A stretch of DNA of 64,000 bases. Origin: an uncultured Hyphomonadaceae bacterium. GTDB taxonomy: Bacteria > Pseudomonadota > Alphaproteobacteria > Caulobacterales > Maricaulaceae. Below are positions 17,186 through 25,883 of the stretch, piece by piece (the first letter of the stretch is position 1; every line of letters begins with the position of its first letter). The notes beneath the pieces are model-generated. The model was not told the DNA's origin and did not search any database. It saw nothing but the letters and a program-made list of their open reading frames with translations. The position numbers and the translations under genes were made by a program. Location of the stretch: contig CAJXPX010000008.1 of NCBI GenBank assembly GCA_913058335.1, forward strand, positions 1 to 64,000, written 5' to 3'.

Positions 17186-18127
17186 ATGAGCCGTTATGAA
17201 GAAATTGAAGCCTTTGTCCGCACGATAGAAGCCGGATCTTTTACCCAAGCGGCCAAGCAGTTGGGCTTGTCAAAATCTGCTATAAGTCGACGCCTCTCAG
17301 ATCTTGAAGAACGTCTCGGGACGCAGTTAATTCTTCGCACCACACGTAGCCTGTCTTTGACGGAGGCCGGTGAAGCCCTGTTTCAACGCGCCGTCGGATT
17401 ACTGGCCGATTGGAATGAAGCAGAGGCGGACACCGCTTCTGAGAGCTGCGCTCTGGCCGGACGTATAAGATTAGCGGCGCCTCTCTCTTTCGGCGTAGAA
17501 TATCTCGGCCCGGCTATACTTGATTTTCTAGAACGCCATCCGGACTTGACCTTTGATATTGATTTTAGCGATCGGCATATTGACCTTATTTCGGAAGGCA
17601 TAGACGTCGCCATTCGTATCGGACAGTTAAACGATTCGACCTTGGTGGCTCGAAAACTCGCGCCGGTCGCGATGCTTGCGGCGGCTAGTCCGGCCTACCT
17701 TAAAAAAAAGGGCTATCCCAAAACGCCAAAAGATCTCATAAATTTTACCGAATTGCGATATACCAATAAGCCCCGAAAGAGCTGGCAATATTTAGGGCCT
17801 AAGGGCGAGAGCGGGGAAATTGAGATCCCGTCCGCACTCAAAGCGAATAACGGAACCTTTTTGACAGAAGCCGCCATCGCCGGGCAAGGTATAACAATCG
17901 GCCCCTCATTTTTTCTCTGTGACGCTGTCCAATCCGGAAAGTTAGAAATTATCCTTTCCGAGTATACTTGGTCAGAAGTTACGGTTTACGCCGTTTACCC
18001 GCCAACCCGGCACCTTTCCTTACGGGTTAGAACCTGGGTCGATTTTCTGGTTGATAGGTTCAAAGGCACGCCGCCCTGGGCTATCGAAATGCAGAAAACC
18101 TCCGCCGCGGTTGATAAGTCGATTTAA
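17186..18127 (+). CDS. LysR-type regulator divergent from azoR-pirin
   Basis: A 313-aa LysR-family transcription factor. The winged helix-turn-helix covers about residues 1-60 (FTQAAKQLGLSKSAISRRLSDLE) and the effector-binding domain about 90-295, with the family stretch DVAIRIGQL. The start follows AAGACAATG and matches the conserved LysR N-terminus. It is divergent from azoR with a 106-bp gap holding a direct repeat. This is the standard layout in which a LysR protein controls its neighbour and itself. The effector is unknown; quinones or other electrophiles are plausible. Confidence 0.93.
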   Translation: MSRYEEIEAFVRTIEAGSFTQAAKQLGLSKSAISRRLSDLEERLGTQLILRTTRSLSLTEAGEALFQRAVGLLADWNEAEADTASESCALAGRIRLAAPLSFGVEYLGPAILDFLERHPDLTFDIDFSDRHIDLISEGIDVAIRIGQLNDSTLVARKLAPVAMLAAASPAYLKKKGYPKTPKDLINFTELRYTNKPRKSWQYLGPKGESGEIEIPSALKANNGTFLTEAAIAGQGITIGPSFFLCDAVQSGKLEIILSEYTWSEVTVYAVYPPTRHLSLRVRTWVDFLVDRFKGTPPWAIEMQKTSAAVDKSI

Positions 18128-18155
18128 TTTGCCCCTTTTGTCTTGGACCGCCATA

Positions 18156-18189
18156 TCAGGAGCATGGAAATCTCAGGAGCATGGAAATC
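18156..18189 (+). repeat. 17-bp tandem duplication of a ribosome site and start codon
   Basis: The 17-mer TCAGGAGCATGGAAATC is present twice without a gap (18156-18172 and 18173-18189). Each copy has AGGAG and an ATG. The first ATG (18164) opens an 11-codon frame ending just inside the next gene; the second ATG (18181) starts that gene. Confidence 0.85.
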
Positions 18190-18663
18190 GACCCATTGAC
18201 CCCAATTACTGAAAGACCGAAAGGCAAAAGCAAGGCGGTAAAAACGCGTCCGAAAGGGCGGCCCGCTGATCTATTGGCCTGCGGGATTGCAATCTGTACA
18301 GCTTTGCTGGCGGCGATGACGTCCCTTTTGTTTTTTTTAGGGTTTGCCGCCAATGACAGTGTTTTGGCCGGACTACTCTCGGCCTTTGCCTTTGCCGTTT
18401 TGCTGGGTGCCTTTGCGGTTGTTCCGGCTATTATCACGGCCTGTCTTGCCTGGCGGGGCTGGAAAGCCGGTCTCCGGCGAAAAAATGCGGTCTGGGTTAT
18501 AATTCTTGCGGCGCCTTGGACGGCCTTGTCCTTGCTTGTTTTGCTGAATACACCCTTATCAAAAGTCTTGTCGGGTGGAGCTTTTATCGCATCATCCCTC
18601 CTGCTATTTTGGGCTATAACCAGTTTAGTTTTAGGGCCAGAGCGGAACTTTCGACCCAGGTAA
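18181..18663 (+). CDS. Hypothetical membrane protein (about four spans)
   Basis: A 160-aa protein with a basic N-terminal region (about 1-30) and four hydrophobic stretches (about 35-60, 63-88, 104-122 and 130-152). The start at 18181 lies in the second copy of a duplicated ribosome site. The alternative ATG in the first copy is out of frame. No family is recognised. It lies 53 nt after the LysR gene on the same strand and may be read through from it. Confidence 0.7.
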   Translation: MEIDPLTPITERPKGKSKAVKTRPKGRPADLLACGIAICTALLAAMTSLLFFLGFAANDSVLAGLLSAFAFAVLLGAFAVVPAIITACLAWRGWKAGLRRKNAVWVIILAAPWTALSLLVLLNTPLSKVLSGGAFIASSLLLFWAITSLVLGPERNFRPR

Positions 18664-18668
18664 CAGTT
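18644..18668 (+). promoter_or_regulatory. Near-match EcfG promoter before the CC0125-type lipoprotein
   Basis: GGAAC (18644-18648) and AGTT (18665-18668) are 16 nt apart, one mismatch from the EcfG consensus. The site lies 109 nt before the lipoprotein ATG and overlaps the end of the previous gene. Confidence 0.35.
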
Positions 18669-18776
18669 AATTTATTTGAACTCCTGTGCGTTTTGCCTAT
18701 ATTTTCAGCTCGCGTTCAGGGACGGAGCGCTATAAATATTTTTGTACGATCAGACTAGTCTGTAAGGAGTCCCATT

Positions 18777-19394
18777 ATGCCATCTTTTAAAATTCTTGTT
18801 CTTAGCGCCGCTTCCGCCGCCCTCATCGCAGGCTGCGCGACCTCTACGCCTTATCAGCCTGCGTCCGCCCCTGGTGCTTATGATGGATTTTCCCAAACGA
18901 TGATCGAAAATGATCGCGCCCGAATTACCTTTGGCGGCAATTCACTTACCAGTCGCGAGACAGTCGAAAATTCTCTGCTTTATCGCGCCGCTGAAATGTC
19001 ACTGGAGCGGGGATTTGATTATTTCTCCTTGATGCAGCGGGATACCGAAGAAAATACGCGCGTCCGCGTTTCGCCCGGCGCAGGATCCAGCCTTTACGAC
19101 CCTTATTTCGGCTATAGTTTTTACCGCCCTGGTTTTGGGTGGAGTCAGAATTACGCCTATTCCCGGTTTGGCGGTTTCCGCCGCGGGCGCGGATTTGGAT
19201 ATAGTGGGTTTTACAATCGATATAACGACCCGTTTTTCAATGATTATGACGTCCGGGAAATCACAAAATATCGCGCCACATCCGAAGTTCGCTTTGGGAA
19301 AGGCCCGACCCCAAATCGGGATAATGCCTTTGACGCCAGAGAAGTTCTTAGAAACCTTTCCGCCGTTATAGAATTTCCGGAAGAAAATTCATAA
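18777..19394 (+). CDS. CC0125/CC1285-type lipoprotein
   Basis: A 205-aa lipoprotein: signal peptide with the lipobox LIAGC. The mature part starts with a conserved folded region (about 30-80, including ARITFGGNSLTSRETVE and LLYRAAEMSLERGFDYF). A Tyr/Phe/Gly/Arg-rich low-complexity middle (about 105-155) follows, and then a short conserved tail. The N-terminal pattern is that of the CC0125/CC1285 lipoprotein family known from Caulobacter relatives. TAAGGAG lies 8 nt before the ATG. The function is unknown; outer-membrane attachment is likely. Confidence 0.85.
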   Translation: MPSFKILVLSAASAALIAGCATSTPYQPASAPGAYDGFSQTMIENDRARITFGGNSLTSRETVENSLLYRAAEMSLERGFDYFSLMQRDTEENTRVRVSPGAGSSLYDPYFGYSFYRPGFGWSQNYAYSRFGGFRRGRGFGYSGFYNRYNDPFFNDYDVREITKYRATSEVRFGKGPTPNRDNAFDAREVLRNLSAVIEFPEENS

Positions 19395-19415
19395 TCTTAC
19401 CTAATTTTAAAAAAG

Positions 19416-19447
19416 ATAAGCCGTCTCTTTTGAGGCGGTTTTTTTAT
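19416..19447 (+). terminator. Intrinsic terminator after the CC0125-type lipoprotein
   Basis: Stem CCGTCTC/GAGGCGG with one G-T pair (19421-19427 and 19432-19438), followed by seven T residues. Confidence 0.88.
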
Positions 19448-20045
19448 GTCCGGAGTTAAAGCCCCTTCTTTCGCCCTAAATTTGAGACAGATCAAAAGCG
19501 TTCTTCCCCTTGCTGAAAAAATAGTATTTAAGAATGATTTGCAGTTGCGTTACGCTCCATCCCCTCCTATAAAGTAAATGCGAATTGTTCTCATTAACAT
19601 TATAGGAAAGGCAAAAGGATATGATCTTACAGCTTCGAGCCGAAACTCTCGCAACGCTTCTGGCTAAAGATGGAAGTTATTGCCAGACTGCCAAAACCAT
19701 AAATGACGCTGTCAGACTGGCTCGGAAGGCGGCAAAGTCGCCTCCTCTTCCGGAAACCATTTGCAATGACAGAACGTCGTTAAATCACCCTGATATTAAA
19801 TAAATAGACGTCCGGCTTCAAAACTTTCGAACGGCTTTGAATTTAGACTCTCCTTTCTGCGTTTAATAATGCTCTTATACGCGGTCTCATCCTCCCTCTA
19901 AGGCCAAAGCGAGCTATGACACCTTCCCTCACCGAAAGGTGGCCATGCGTCTTTTTTGCAGGGGGCTATTGCTTTTTGACTATTACGCCCCGATATAGCG
20001 GCCAAATCCAATTCCCTTTTAAAAGATGTGAGATAAGCCACCCCT
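19448..20045. other. Sparse 600-bp region with one doubtful small reading frame
   Basis: Apart from one doubtful 60-codon frame (19621-19803) I see no gene, tRNA-like cloverleaf or strong terminator here. Reading frames on either strand are short and lack ribosome sites. Confidence 0.5.
19621..19803 (+). CDS. Doubtful 60-aa hypothetical protein
   Basis: The ATG is preceded by GGAAAGGCAAAAGGAT, which gives an acceptable ribosome site. The product has an amphipathic Ala/Lys/Arg-rich segment in the middle and two Cys residues (Cys21 and Cys48). No family is recognised and there is no operon partner, so it may not be real. Confidence 0.35.
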   Translation: MILQLRAETLATLLAKDGSYCQTAKTINDAVRLARKAAKSPPLPETICNDRTSLNHPDIK

Positions 20046-20387
20046 ATGAGTATCCCCGGACAACAGAATTTTACGGACCGATTGAAAGAACAACGTGAAG
20101 CCAAGCTGGCCATGTTGGAACGCGCTAAAGAAAAGCGTCTTGACCCGAAAGAAAAAGAGCGCCTGATGAAAGAGCGCGCTGAGCGAAATCAGCGCCGCGA
20201 AGAACGCGAAGCGAAAAAAGAAGCCGAGCGTAAGGCCAATGAAAAACGCGTTGCAGAAGAAAAAGCCGAAAAAGAACGCAAGGCTAAAATCGCCGCCGCC
20301 GCTAAAGTCAAAGCGCAAGAAGAATTAAAGCGCGCCCAAAAGGCCCGACGCGATGCAAAATACGCCGCGCGGAAAAACCGGAAGTAA
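20046..20387 (+). CDS. DUF6481 family highly charged helical protein
   Basis: A 113-aa protein. After a short N-terminal segment (MSIPGQQNFTDRLKEQREAK) it is almost wholly Lys, Arg, Glu and Ala, which predicts one long charged helix or coiled coil (about 15-110). I recall this pattern as DUF6481, whose function is unknown. It is followed by a clear terminator, giving a single-gene unit. Nucleic-acid binding or a cytoplasmic filler role would both fit the charge pattern, but neither is supported. Confidence 0.75.
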   Translation: MSIPGQQNFTDRLKEQREAKLAMLERAKEKRLDPKEKERLMKERAERNQRREEREAKKEAERKANEKRVAEEKAEKERKAKIAAAAKVKAQEELKRAQKARRDAKYAARKNRK

Positions 20388-20414
20388 ATCCTTTCGGATT
20401 TAAATGTTTACAGA

Positions 20415-20440
20415 CCCGCCCCATGGCGGGTTTTTTATTG
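20415..20440 (+). terminator. Intrinsic terminator after the DUF6481 gene
   Basis: Stem CCCGCC/GGCGGG (20415-20420 and 20425-20430) with a CCAT loop, then TTTTTTATT. Confidence 0.92.
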
Positions 20441-20499
20441 TCTGCAGCTCAATCGGCACAAACGTACAGGTTTAATGGACCTCCGGCCCGCTGGCCGGT

Positions 20500-21942
20500 T
20501 TAATTTTCGCTGCGACTTTCTTTGTAACGGGACAAAGCTCTTTCCCGGGCCATTTTATGTTCCACGAGAGGCTCGGGATATGTCTTTCCGAGTTTCACCC
20601 CTGCTTTTGATAGAATCTCTTTCGGCGCCGCCCACGGCGTCTGGATATATTTATCCGGTAAATCTTTTAGTTCCGGTACATATTTGCGGACATACTCTCC
20701 GTCTGCATCAAACTTCTCGCCTTGCCCAAACGGATTAAAGATTCGGAAATAGGGCGCAGCATCCGCGCCGCTTCCCGCAACCCATTGCCAGCTAGCAGAA
20801 TTTGCGGCCGGGTCGGCCTCTAATAATGTGTCCCAGAACCAGTCTTCCCCCTCCCGCCAATCAATTAAGAGATGCTTTATAAGAAAACTCGCAACGACCA
20901 TTCTGACGCGGTTATGCATCCACCCGGTTTGCCATAGCTCTCGCATTCCCGCGTCCACAAACGGGTATCCTGTTTGCCCCTGAGTCCAGGCTTCAAGAGA
21001 TTTTTTATCTGTCCGCCAATCAAAGTTATCAAAATCGGGTTTATAATTTTTTTCGGCCAGTTCCGGGTTGTGATAAAGAAGGACGTAGGAAAATTCACGC
21101 CAGCCAATTTCCGAAAGAAATTTATCGGCCGTGTGTTTTCCATCTCGGGCCGCTTGCCAAATTTGACGCGGAGAGATTTCGCCGGCCGCGAGATGCGGTG
21201 AAAGTCGGGATGTCCCAGTCTCGTTTGACGGAATATTCCGGCCATCCGCATAGTCTTTGATCGGGCCGGCCAAAAAGGACTTTAAACGATCCATCGCCCC
21301 GTTTTCTCCGGGCGTCCAATCCTCCAATATTTTCTCGTCCCAATCGAGGTCTTTTGGTAAAAGCCCGAGATCGTCTATGGCCATATTTTTGTTAAACGGA
21401 CGAAGAGACTTAGGCGGAGCGAGCGGCGGATTGGAGGCAAGGCGCGGCCCAATAATTTGACACGCGGCGCGCCAATAGGGTGTGAAAACCTTATAATATC
21501 CCCCGGCTTGGGTTTCGACGTCCCAGGGCTCTGTCAAAAGAGACCCGTTAAATGTTTCGACCTCCAGCCCGGCTTCCTTCAAAGACGCCTTGATATTCGA
21601 ATCCCGTTCAATCCCGTCCGCTTCATAGCGCCGATTCCAATAAAGTGACGCCGCCCCGCTTTGGTCTATAATTTCATCCAGAACCACTTCTGCGGGTCCC
21701 TTGCGAAGCAATAGCTTTGCCCCCTTCGTTTCAATAGATTGGGATAAAGATACTAAGCTATGGTGTAGCCAGACCTTTTTCGCCGACCCTAAAGAGCGGT
21801 CTGCATCCGTCTCAAAAATATAAAGCAGAATGAGAGGTCGTCCGGTTTTTACCGCCGCATTCAAGGCAGGGTTGTCCGCCAAGCGGAGGTCACGGCGAAA
21901 CCAGACTATTGCCGGGCCGTCAGAGTTTTTTTCTTGCGTCAT
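20500..21942 (-). CDS. phrB: Deoxyribodipyrimidine photolyase (cryptochrome/photolyase family)
   Basis: Light-driven repair of cyclobutane pyrimidine dimers using FAD and an antenna chromophore. The N-terminal antenna domain (about 10-140) begins IVWFRRDLRLADNPAL. The FAD-binding C-terminal domain contains WREFSYVLLYHNPEL, the GYPFVDAGMRELWQTGWMHN segment (its central part conserved in class I enzymes), and LEADPAANSASWQWVAGSG followed by RIFNPF. The start at 21942 (480 aa) is preferred to one two codons earlier because AAGGA is then well spaced. Transcription is single-gene. Substrate type (CPD photolyase rather than cryptochrome) is inferred. Confidence 0.94.
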   Translation of the reverse strand: MTQEKNSDGPAIVWFRRDLRLADNPALNAAVKTGRPLILLYIFETDADRSLGSAKKVWLHHSLVSLSQSIETKGAKLLLRKGPAEVVLDEIIDQSGAASLYWNRRYEADGIERDSNIKASLKEAGLEVETFNGSLLTEPWDVETQAGGYYKVFTPYWRAACQIIGPRLASNPPLAPPKSLRPFNKNMAIDDLGLLPKDLDWDEKILEDWTPGENGAMDRLKSFLAGPIKDYADGRNIPSNETGTSRLSPHLAAGEISPRQIWQAARDGKHTADKFLSEIGWREFSYVLLYHNPELAEKNYKPDFDNFDWRTDKKSLEAWTQGQTGYPFVDAGMRELWQTGWMHNRVRMVVASFLIKHLLIDWREGEDWFWDTLLEADPAANSASWQWVAGSGADAAPYFRIFNPFGQGEKFDADGEYVRKYVPELKDLPDKYIQTPWAAPKEILSKAGVKLGKTYPEPLVEHKMARERALSRYKESRSEN

Positions 21943-22044
21943 AAACATCCTTTCTCAAGTGTGTTTACGCACAAGCCCCGCCAAATGTGTCGAATTTTTT
22001 TTTGAGATTAATTTCCGCTCTTATATAGAGCGGATTTAATTTAA

Positions 22045-22719
22045 TTAGCGGCGATCCCGACGATTACTATCATCCCGCAAAATAAACAGGCGTGGATCAA
22101 GCCGGGCATTATAACTCAAATCGGACAATACAACGCGGGTTTCACCGCCAAAATCATCAGTAATTATCCATTCTTTCAACGCCAGATTTTGAGCGTCAAA
22201 AACCATGGTAATGGCGCCGTCCATTTCACCGGAGCCGTCTCTGGCCGTGACCCGCCAATTAGAAGCATTTTTCTGTAAGCCGACAATTTGGGTGTCTTCC
22301 GCAAGATTTAAATTCTCTTGGAGAAAATAGTACAAAGGCGTGGAGGAGAGGGGCACACGGTCATAGGTTTGTAAATCTTTGTCATGCTGCACCAACATTC
22401 CGTTATCCGCCACAATGAGCAGCGGGTTAGGCGCGTCATATTCAAAGCGCAGGTTTTCAGGGCGGCTGAGATAAACTTTCCCGGTCGCAACGCTGCCGTC
22501 AGGTGAATATTGCTTGAAGTTCCCGGTGAAGGTCGTTGTGGCATTCATCGCCCCGTCAATTCGAGCTAAATCGGCTCTGACATTAGACGGATCGGTAAAG
22601 GCGGTCTGAGCTGAGACCTGTGTCAATGGGTTCATCTGGTTGACTTGGGCTGCGCTCATCCCGGCTAGGCCAGAAAATGCCAGTCCAACTATTGCGGCAC
22701 TCAAAAATAATTTCTTCAT
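22045..22719 (-). CDS. lolA: Outer-membrane lipoprotein carrier protein LolA
   Basis: Periplasmic chaperone that takes lipoproteins from the inner membrane to the outer membrane. It is 224 aa, with a signal peptide (about 1-24, ending MSAAQ). The mature protein shows the LolA pattern: FTGNFKQYSPDG, then GKVYLSRPENLRFEYDAPN and an IVADNGMLVQHD segment. The C-terminus is Arg/Asp-rich. The lolA gene of many alphaproteobacteria lies beside ftsK, but here ftsK is about 17 kb away. Confidence 0.9.
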   Translation of the reverse strand: MKKLFLSAAIVGLAFSGLAGMSAAQVNQMNPLTQVSAQTAFTDPSNVRADLARIDGAMNATTTFTGNFKQYSPDGSVATGKVYLSRPENLRFEYDAPNPLLIVADNGMLVQHDKDLQTYDRVPLSSTPLYYFLQENLNLAEDTQIVGLQKNASNWRVTARDGSGEMDGAITMVFDAQNLALKEWIITDDFGGETRVVLSDLSYNARLDPRLFILRDDSNRRDRR

Positions 22720-22833
22720 CTCACGACTCCCTACGGATCGGGTTTATTACCCTGTCTCTATAGGGATAGAGAGGTAAATCCAGCCTGAACAACACGCTCA
22801 ACTACATTACAAATGGGTGAGGTTAAGCGGGGC

Positions 22834-23820
22834 TTAGCCATCTAATTCCACACGTTTTTCTGGGCGCGCGCCGAAATGCGAAATCACTTCTGCCGCCGCG
22901 AGGGAGCCTAGATATCCGGCTTTGTCCCAAGTCAGACCCTTGGCCCGTCCTGCCAGAACGCCTGCGGCGTATTGATCCCCTGCGCCTGTTGTATCAACCA
23001 CTTTCTCTACCGGGGCGGCAGGGATTTCGTAGCGGTTTCCGCTATCGATTATTAAAGAGCCTTTCTCGCTGCGCGTGACGCAAAGGGTCAAGCCTTTCCG
23101 GGCAAAAGCCTGAATTGCCGTCTCAAGATCATCCGCTTCGGCCAAAGCCATCATTTCATCTTCATTCGCAAAGAGGATATTGACGTGATGATCCACAAGT
23201 TGGGCAAAGCTAGCGCGGTGACGGCCAACACAGAAACTGTCTGACAGGGTCAGGGCCACATTGCGGTCATTGGCTTGTGCTATTTCTGCGGCTTTCACGA
23301 ATCCGGCTTTGGCGGACTCATCATCGAACAAATAGCCTTCTAGATAAATGGTCCCGGCGCGCTTGATTTCTTCTTCATTGATATCCTCTAGGCCAAATTC
23401 GGTATTCGTTCCAAGGCAAGTGCTCATGGTTCTTTGGCCATCGGGAGTCACAGCAATAAGGCACTGACCGCTTGGCGTGCCAGTGGTGGACGGTGTGGAG
23501 GAGAAATGAAGTCCGGCTTCGCGGTAGCCTTCAGCCAACCGTGTGCCCACGCCGTCTTTGCCGATTTTTGCCAAATAGGCCGCGCTAACACCCATTTTCG
23601 CGATACCAACGACAGTATTTCCGGCAGATCCGCCGGCGATTTCACGAGGCTGTTCAGAGGTTGCGTTGAAAGCTTTACCCAAAACCCGGACCCGATCATT
23701 ATCTATCAGCGCCATACTGCCTTTCTCCAGGCCATTTTTCGAGAGAAAGACATCCTCGACCGGGACAAGAATGTCCATCAAGGCGTTGCCGATCCCTAAT
23801 ACATCAAAATCTTTGCTCAT
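22834..23820 (-). CDS. PfkB-family sugar/adenosine kinase
   Basis: A 328-aa ribokinase-like kinase that phosphorylates a nucleoside or sugar with ATP. The first signature is GGSAGNTVVGIAKMG (about 63-77). The second is the catalytic DTTGAGDQYAAGVLAG near residue 280, with the general base Asp in GAGD. The overall pattern, including an N-terminal FDVLGIGNALMD, resembles the alphaproteobacterial adenosine-kinase-like group. It is transcribed alone, divergent from an ATP-grasp gene. The substrate is not fixed by sequence reading. Confidence 0.88.
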   Translation of the reverse strand: MSKDFDVLGIGNALMDILVPVEDVFLSKNGLEKGSMALIDNDRVRVLGKAFNATSEQPREIAGGSAGNTVVGIAKMGVSAAYLAKIGKDGVGTRLAEGYREAGLHFSSTPSTTGTPSGQCLIAVTPDGQRTMSTCLGTNTEFGLEDINEEEIKRAGTIYLEGYLFDDESAKAGFVKAAEIAQANDRNVALTLSDSFCVGRHRASFAQLVDHHVNILFANEDEMMALAEADDLETAIQAFARKGLTLCVTRSEKGSLIIDSGNRYEIPAAPVEKVVDTTGAGDQYAAGVLAGRAKGLTWDKAGYLGSLAAAEVISHFGARPEKRVELDG

Positions 23821-23934
23821 GGTTTAAATCCTTCCGGCCGTTCCTATATGGAAACCTTAGAAAACGCTTATATCTTTCCGGCCATGCGCTATCGGATAAA
23901 GCCCAATTGTTCAATTCCTGATTGGTTTTTTAAC

Positions 23935-24858
23935 ATGACTACAGCTACCTTTTCTGTCGCTATTCTGGCGTCTGACAATATGATGCCCGGCGCCACAGAG
24001 GCCCGCAGCGACCAATTTGAGCTTGAAGAGCAAATGGGGAAGTTACGTCCGGCTTTTGAATCCGAAGGGCTTAGCGTCGAGCTTATACCTTGGCGCGGCG
24101 CGTCAGAGCGGGCAGAAGAATTTGACGCCATGCTGCCGCTTTTTGTTTGGGATTATTTCGAAGGCAATGAAGCCACGTTTCTGTCTGAAATGGCAAAGAT
24201 CGACAGCCGAACCAAATTATATAACGGCTTTGATATTCTGAAATGGAATTCCAATAAATCCTATCTTGAGGAAATGGCCAGAGAAGGTGCGCCTGTGATC
24301 CGAACGCTTCATGTCGAACGCGCGACAGAACGCGCGGTCAATGCGGCGTTTGAGACATTGGATACAGATACACTTGTTATCAAACCGCAAATCGGCGGCG
24401 GGGCGTGGAGGCAGGCGCTATATACAAAAGGCGACCCTTTTCCGGTGAAAGACCAGCTCCCCCCTGACGCCGCTATGATTCAGGCTTTTCTGCCAAGCGT
24501 GAAAAGCGAAGGCGAATATAGCTTTTTATATTTTGGCGGAAAGTTTTCTCATGCTGTAATTAAAAAACCTAAAGCCGGAGATTACCGCATCCAGTCAATC
24601 TATGGCGGGCGGGAAGAAGCCTATATGCCCACGACGCAAGAGCGCGAAACGGCTCGGAATATCCTTAACAATCTGGATTTCACGCCGCTTTATGCCCGGA
24701 TTGACCTCTTACGCGGTCAGGATGACGGCCTGAAACTGATCGAAATGGAAATGATAGAGCCCTATCTTTACCTTAAACTCGCCGGGGGCGAGGGCGGAGA
24801 GAATAAGGGCGCTAAAACCTTTGCCGCCGCTTTGGCAAAACGTTTAAATCGGGCTTAA
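23935..24858 (+). CDS. ATP-grasp domain protein (RimK/glutathione synthetase-like)
   Basis: An ATP-grasp ligase-like protein that probably joins a carboxylate to an amine using ATP. The N-terminal domain (about 1-95) precedes an ATP-grasp core with TLVIKPQIGGGAWRQ (ATP-binding lysine), FSHAVIKKPKAGDYRIQS, and the magnesium-binding LIEMEMIEP. The start at 23935 (307 aa) leaves room for divergent promoters; an in-frame ATG at 23848 would add 29 unconserved-looking residues. Neither has a clear ribosome site, so the start is uncertain. Its substrates are unknown. It resembles single-gene glutathione-synthetase-like proteins. Confidence 0.82.
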   Translation: MTTATFSVAILASDNMMPGATEARSDQFELEEQMGKLRPAFESEGLSVELIPWRGASERAEEFDAMLPLFVWDYFEGNEATFLSEMAKIDSRTKLYNGFDILKWNSNKSYLEEMAREGAPVIRTLHVERATERAVNAAFETLDTDTLVIKPQIGGGAWRQALYTKGDPFPVKDQLPPDAAMIQAFLPSVKSEGEYSFLYFGGKFSHAVIKKPKAGDYRIQSIYGGREEAYMPTTQERETARNILNNLDFTPLYARIDLLRGQDDGLKLIEMEMIEPYLYLKLAGGEGGENKGAKTFAAALAKRLNRA

Positions 24859-24867
24859 TCAAGTCGC

Positions 24868-25722
24868 CTATTGCGACGTTTTTGGCCGTGTCAGCGTGGC
24901 CGCCGCGACGCCCGATAGGATCAGCGCGGAAGCGATGATAAACCGAAAGGTTAATGGTTCTGATACAAACAAAACGCCCCCTAAGGCAGCTAAAACCGGC
25001 ACAATTAATTGCGAAATCCCGGCGCGGGTAACGGTGATCTCTTTCAGCACATGATACCACAAAGCGTAGCCCAGTGCCGACGTTAAAGCGCCCGATAAAA
25101 TTGCCAACGTCCACCCCCTCACTGTGGGCAAGGGTTCCGACAGGCCCCAGAGCATTGGGCCGCTCAACATGAGAAGAACCAAACCCGCTTTGAGAAAATT
25201 CCCGCTGGTTCGCGCCGTTGGATGAGCGGCGCCCTTCCCTAAAACAGAATAAATGCCCCATCCTATGCCCGATATAGCCATTAACGCCGCGCCCGGCGCT
25301 GACGGGGCTTCCAGACCTGGACTTAGCAAATAGACTAATCCCGCAACGGCCAAAACAAACCCCGCCCATTGCAGGCCGCCTAGCCTTTCACCTTTGAAAA
25401 ACCCCCAGCCCAACATGGTGATCTGAACCGCGGCAAAAAGAATTAACGCGCCTGTTCCTGTCGGGAGCATAAGATAGGCAAAGGAGAAAAAGGCGGCGTA
25501 AATTAATAGTGAACCGGCCCCGGCCCATGTTCCGCTTGACGCGGATGCCTTGGCTCCGGTTAGGCACAGCAAAATAGCGGCGCCCGAAACAATCCGGATG
25601 AGTGTATAGCTCCAAGCGCCAATATCGCCCTCGGCCAAAGCCAGCCGCCCAAGAACCGAATTCGCGGCAAAGGCGATGAGAGTCAGCAGGATCAGACAAA
25701 AGAGCGTGAAGGGGCGGGACAT
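24868..25722 (-). CDS. DMT-superfamily (EamA) transporter
   Basis: A 284-aa inner-membrane protein with ten predicted helices in two EamA repeats (about 5-135 and 145-278). Repeat motifs of the family are seen in AAFFSFAYLMLPTGTGALI and SALGYALWYHVLKEIT. Such proteins export or import small metabolites; the substrate cannot be told. It converges on the ATP-grasp gene with a 9-nt gap. No operon partner is evident. Confidence 0.9.
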   Translation of the reverse strand: MSRPFTLFCLILLTLIAFAANSVLGRLALAEGDIGAWSYTLIRIVSGAAILLCLTGAKASASSGTWAGAGSLLIYAAFFSFAYLMLPTGTGALILFAAVQITMLGWGFFKGERLGGLQWAGFVLAVAGLVYLLSPGLEAPSAPGAALMAISGIGWGIYSVLGKGAAHPTARTSGNFLKAGLVLLMLSGPMLWGLSEPLPTVRGWTLAILSGALTSALGYALWYHVLKEITVTRAGISQLIVPVLAALGGVLFVSEPLTFRFIIASALILSGVAAATLTRPKTSQ

Positions 25723-25827
25723 TCCGGGTGATAGCAGGGTTATGGTCCTTTCGCATCACATATTAATCAGGCATGCGCCGGGATGAATGGCCTGTATCAA
25801 AAGCTGCCCGAGCCTGCTAAAAAATCA

Positions 25828-25853
25828 GGAACGCTTACGCAAGAGACCGCGTT
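25828..25853 (+). promoter_or_regulatory. EcfG-type promoter of the MscS operon
   Basis: GGAAC (25828-25832) and CGTT (25850-25853) are separated by 17 nt, a full match to the EcfG consensus. The GTG of the first operon gene lies 31 nt downstream, giving a short leader. Confidence 0.72.
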
Positions 25854-25883
25854 AAATCACCTGAACCGGATGAAAGAGGACAT

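Noticed and set aside
19804-20045. tRNA or small RNA gene in the sparse region
   Set aside because: No cloverleaf, T-arm GGTTCGAATCC or strong terminator was found. Only short weak hairpins occur.
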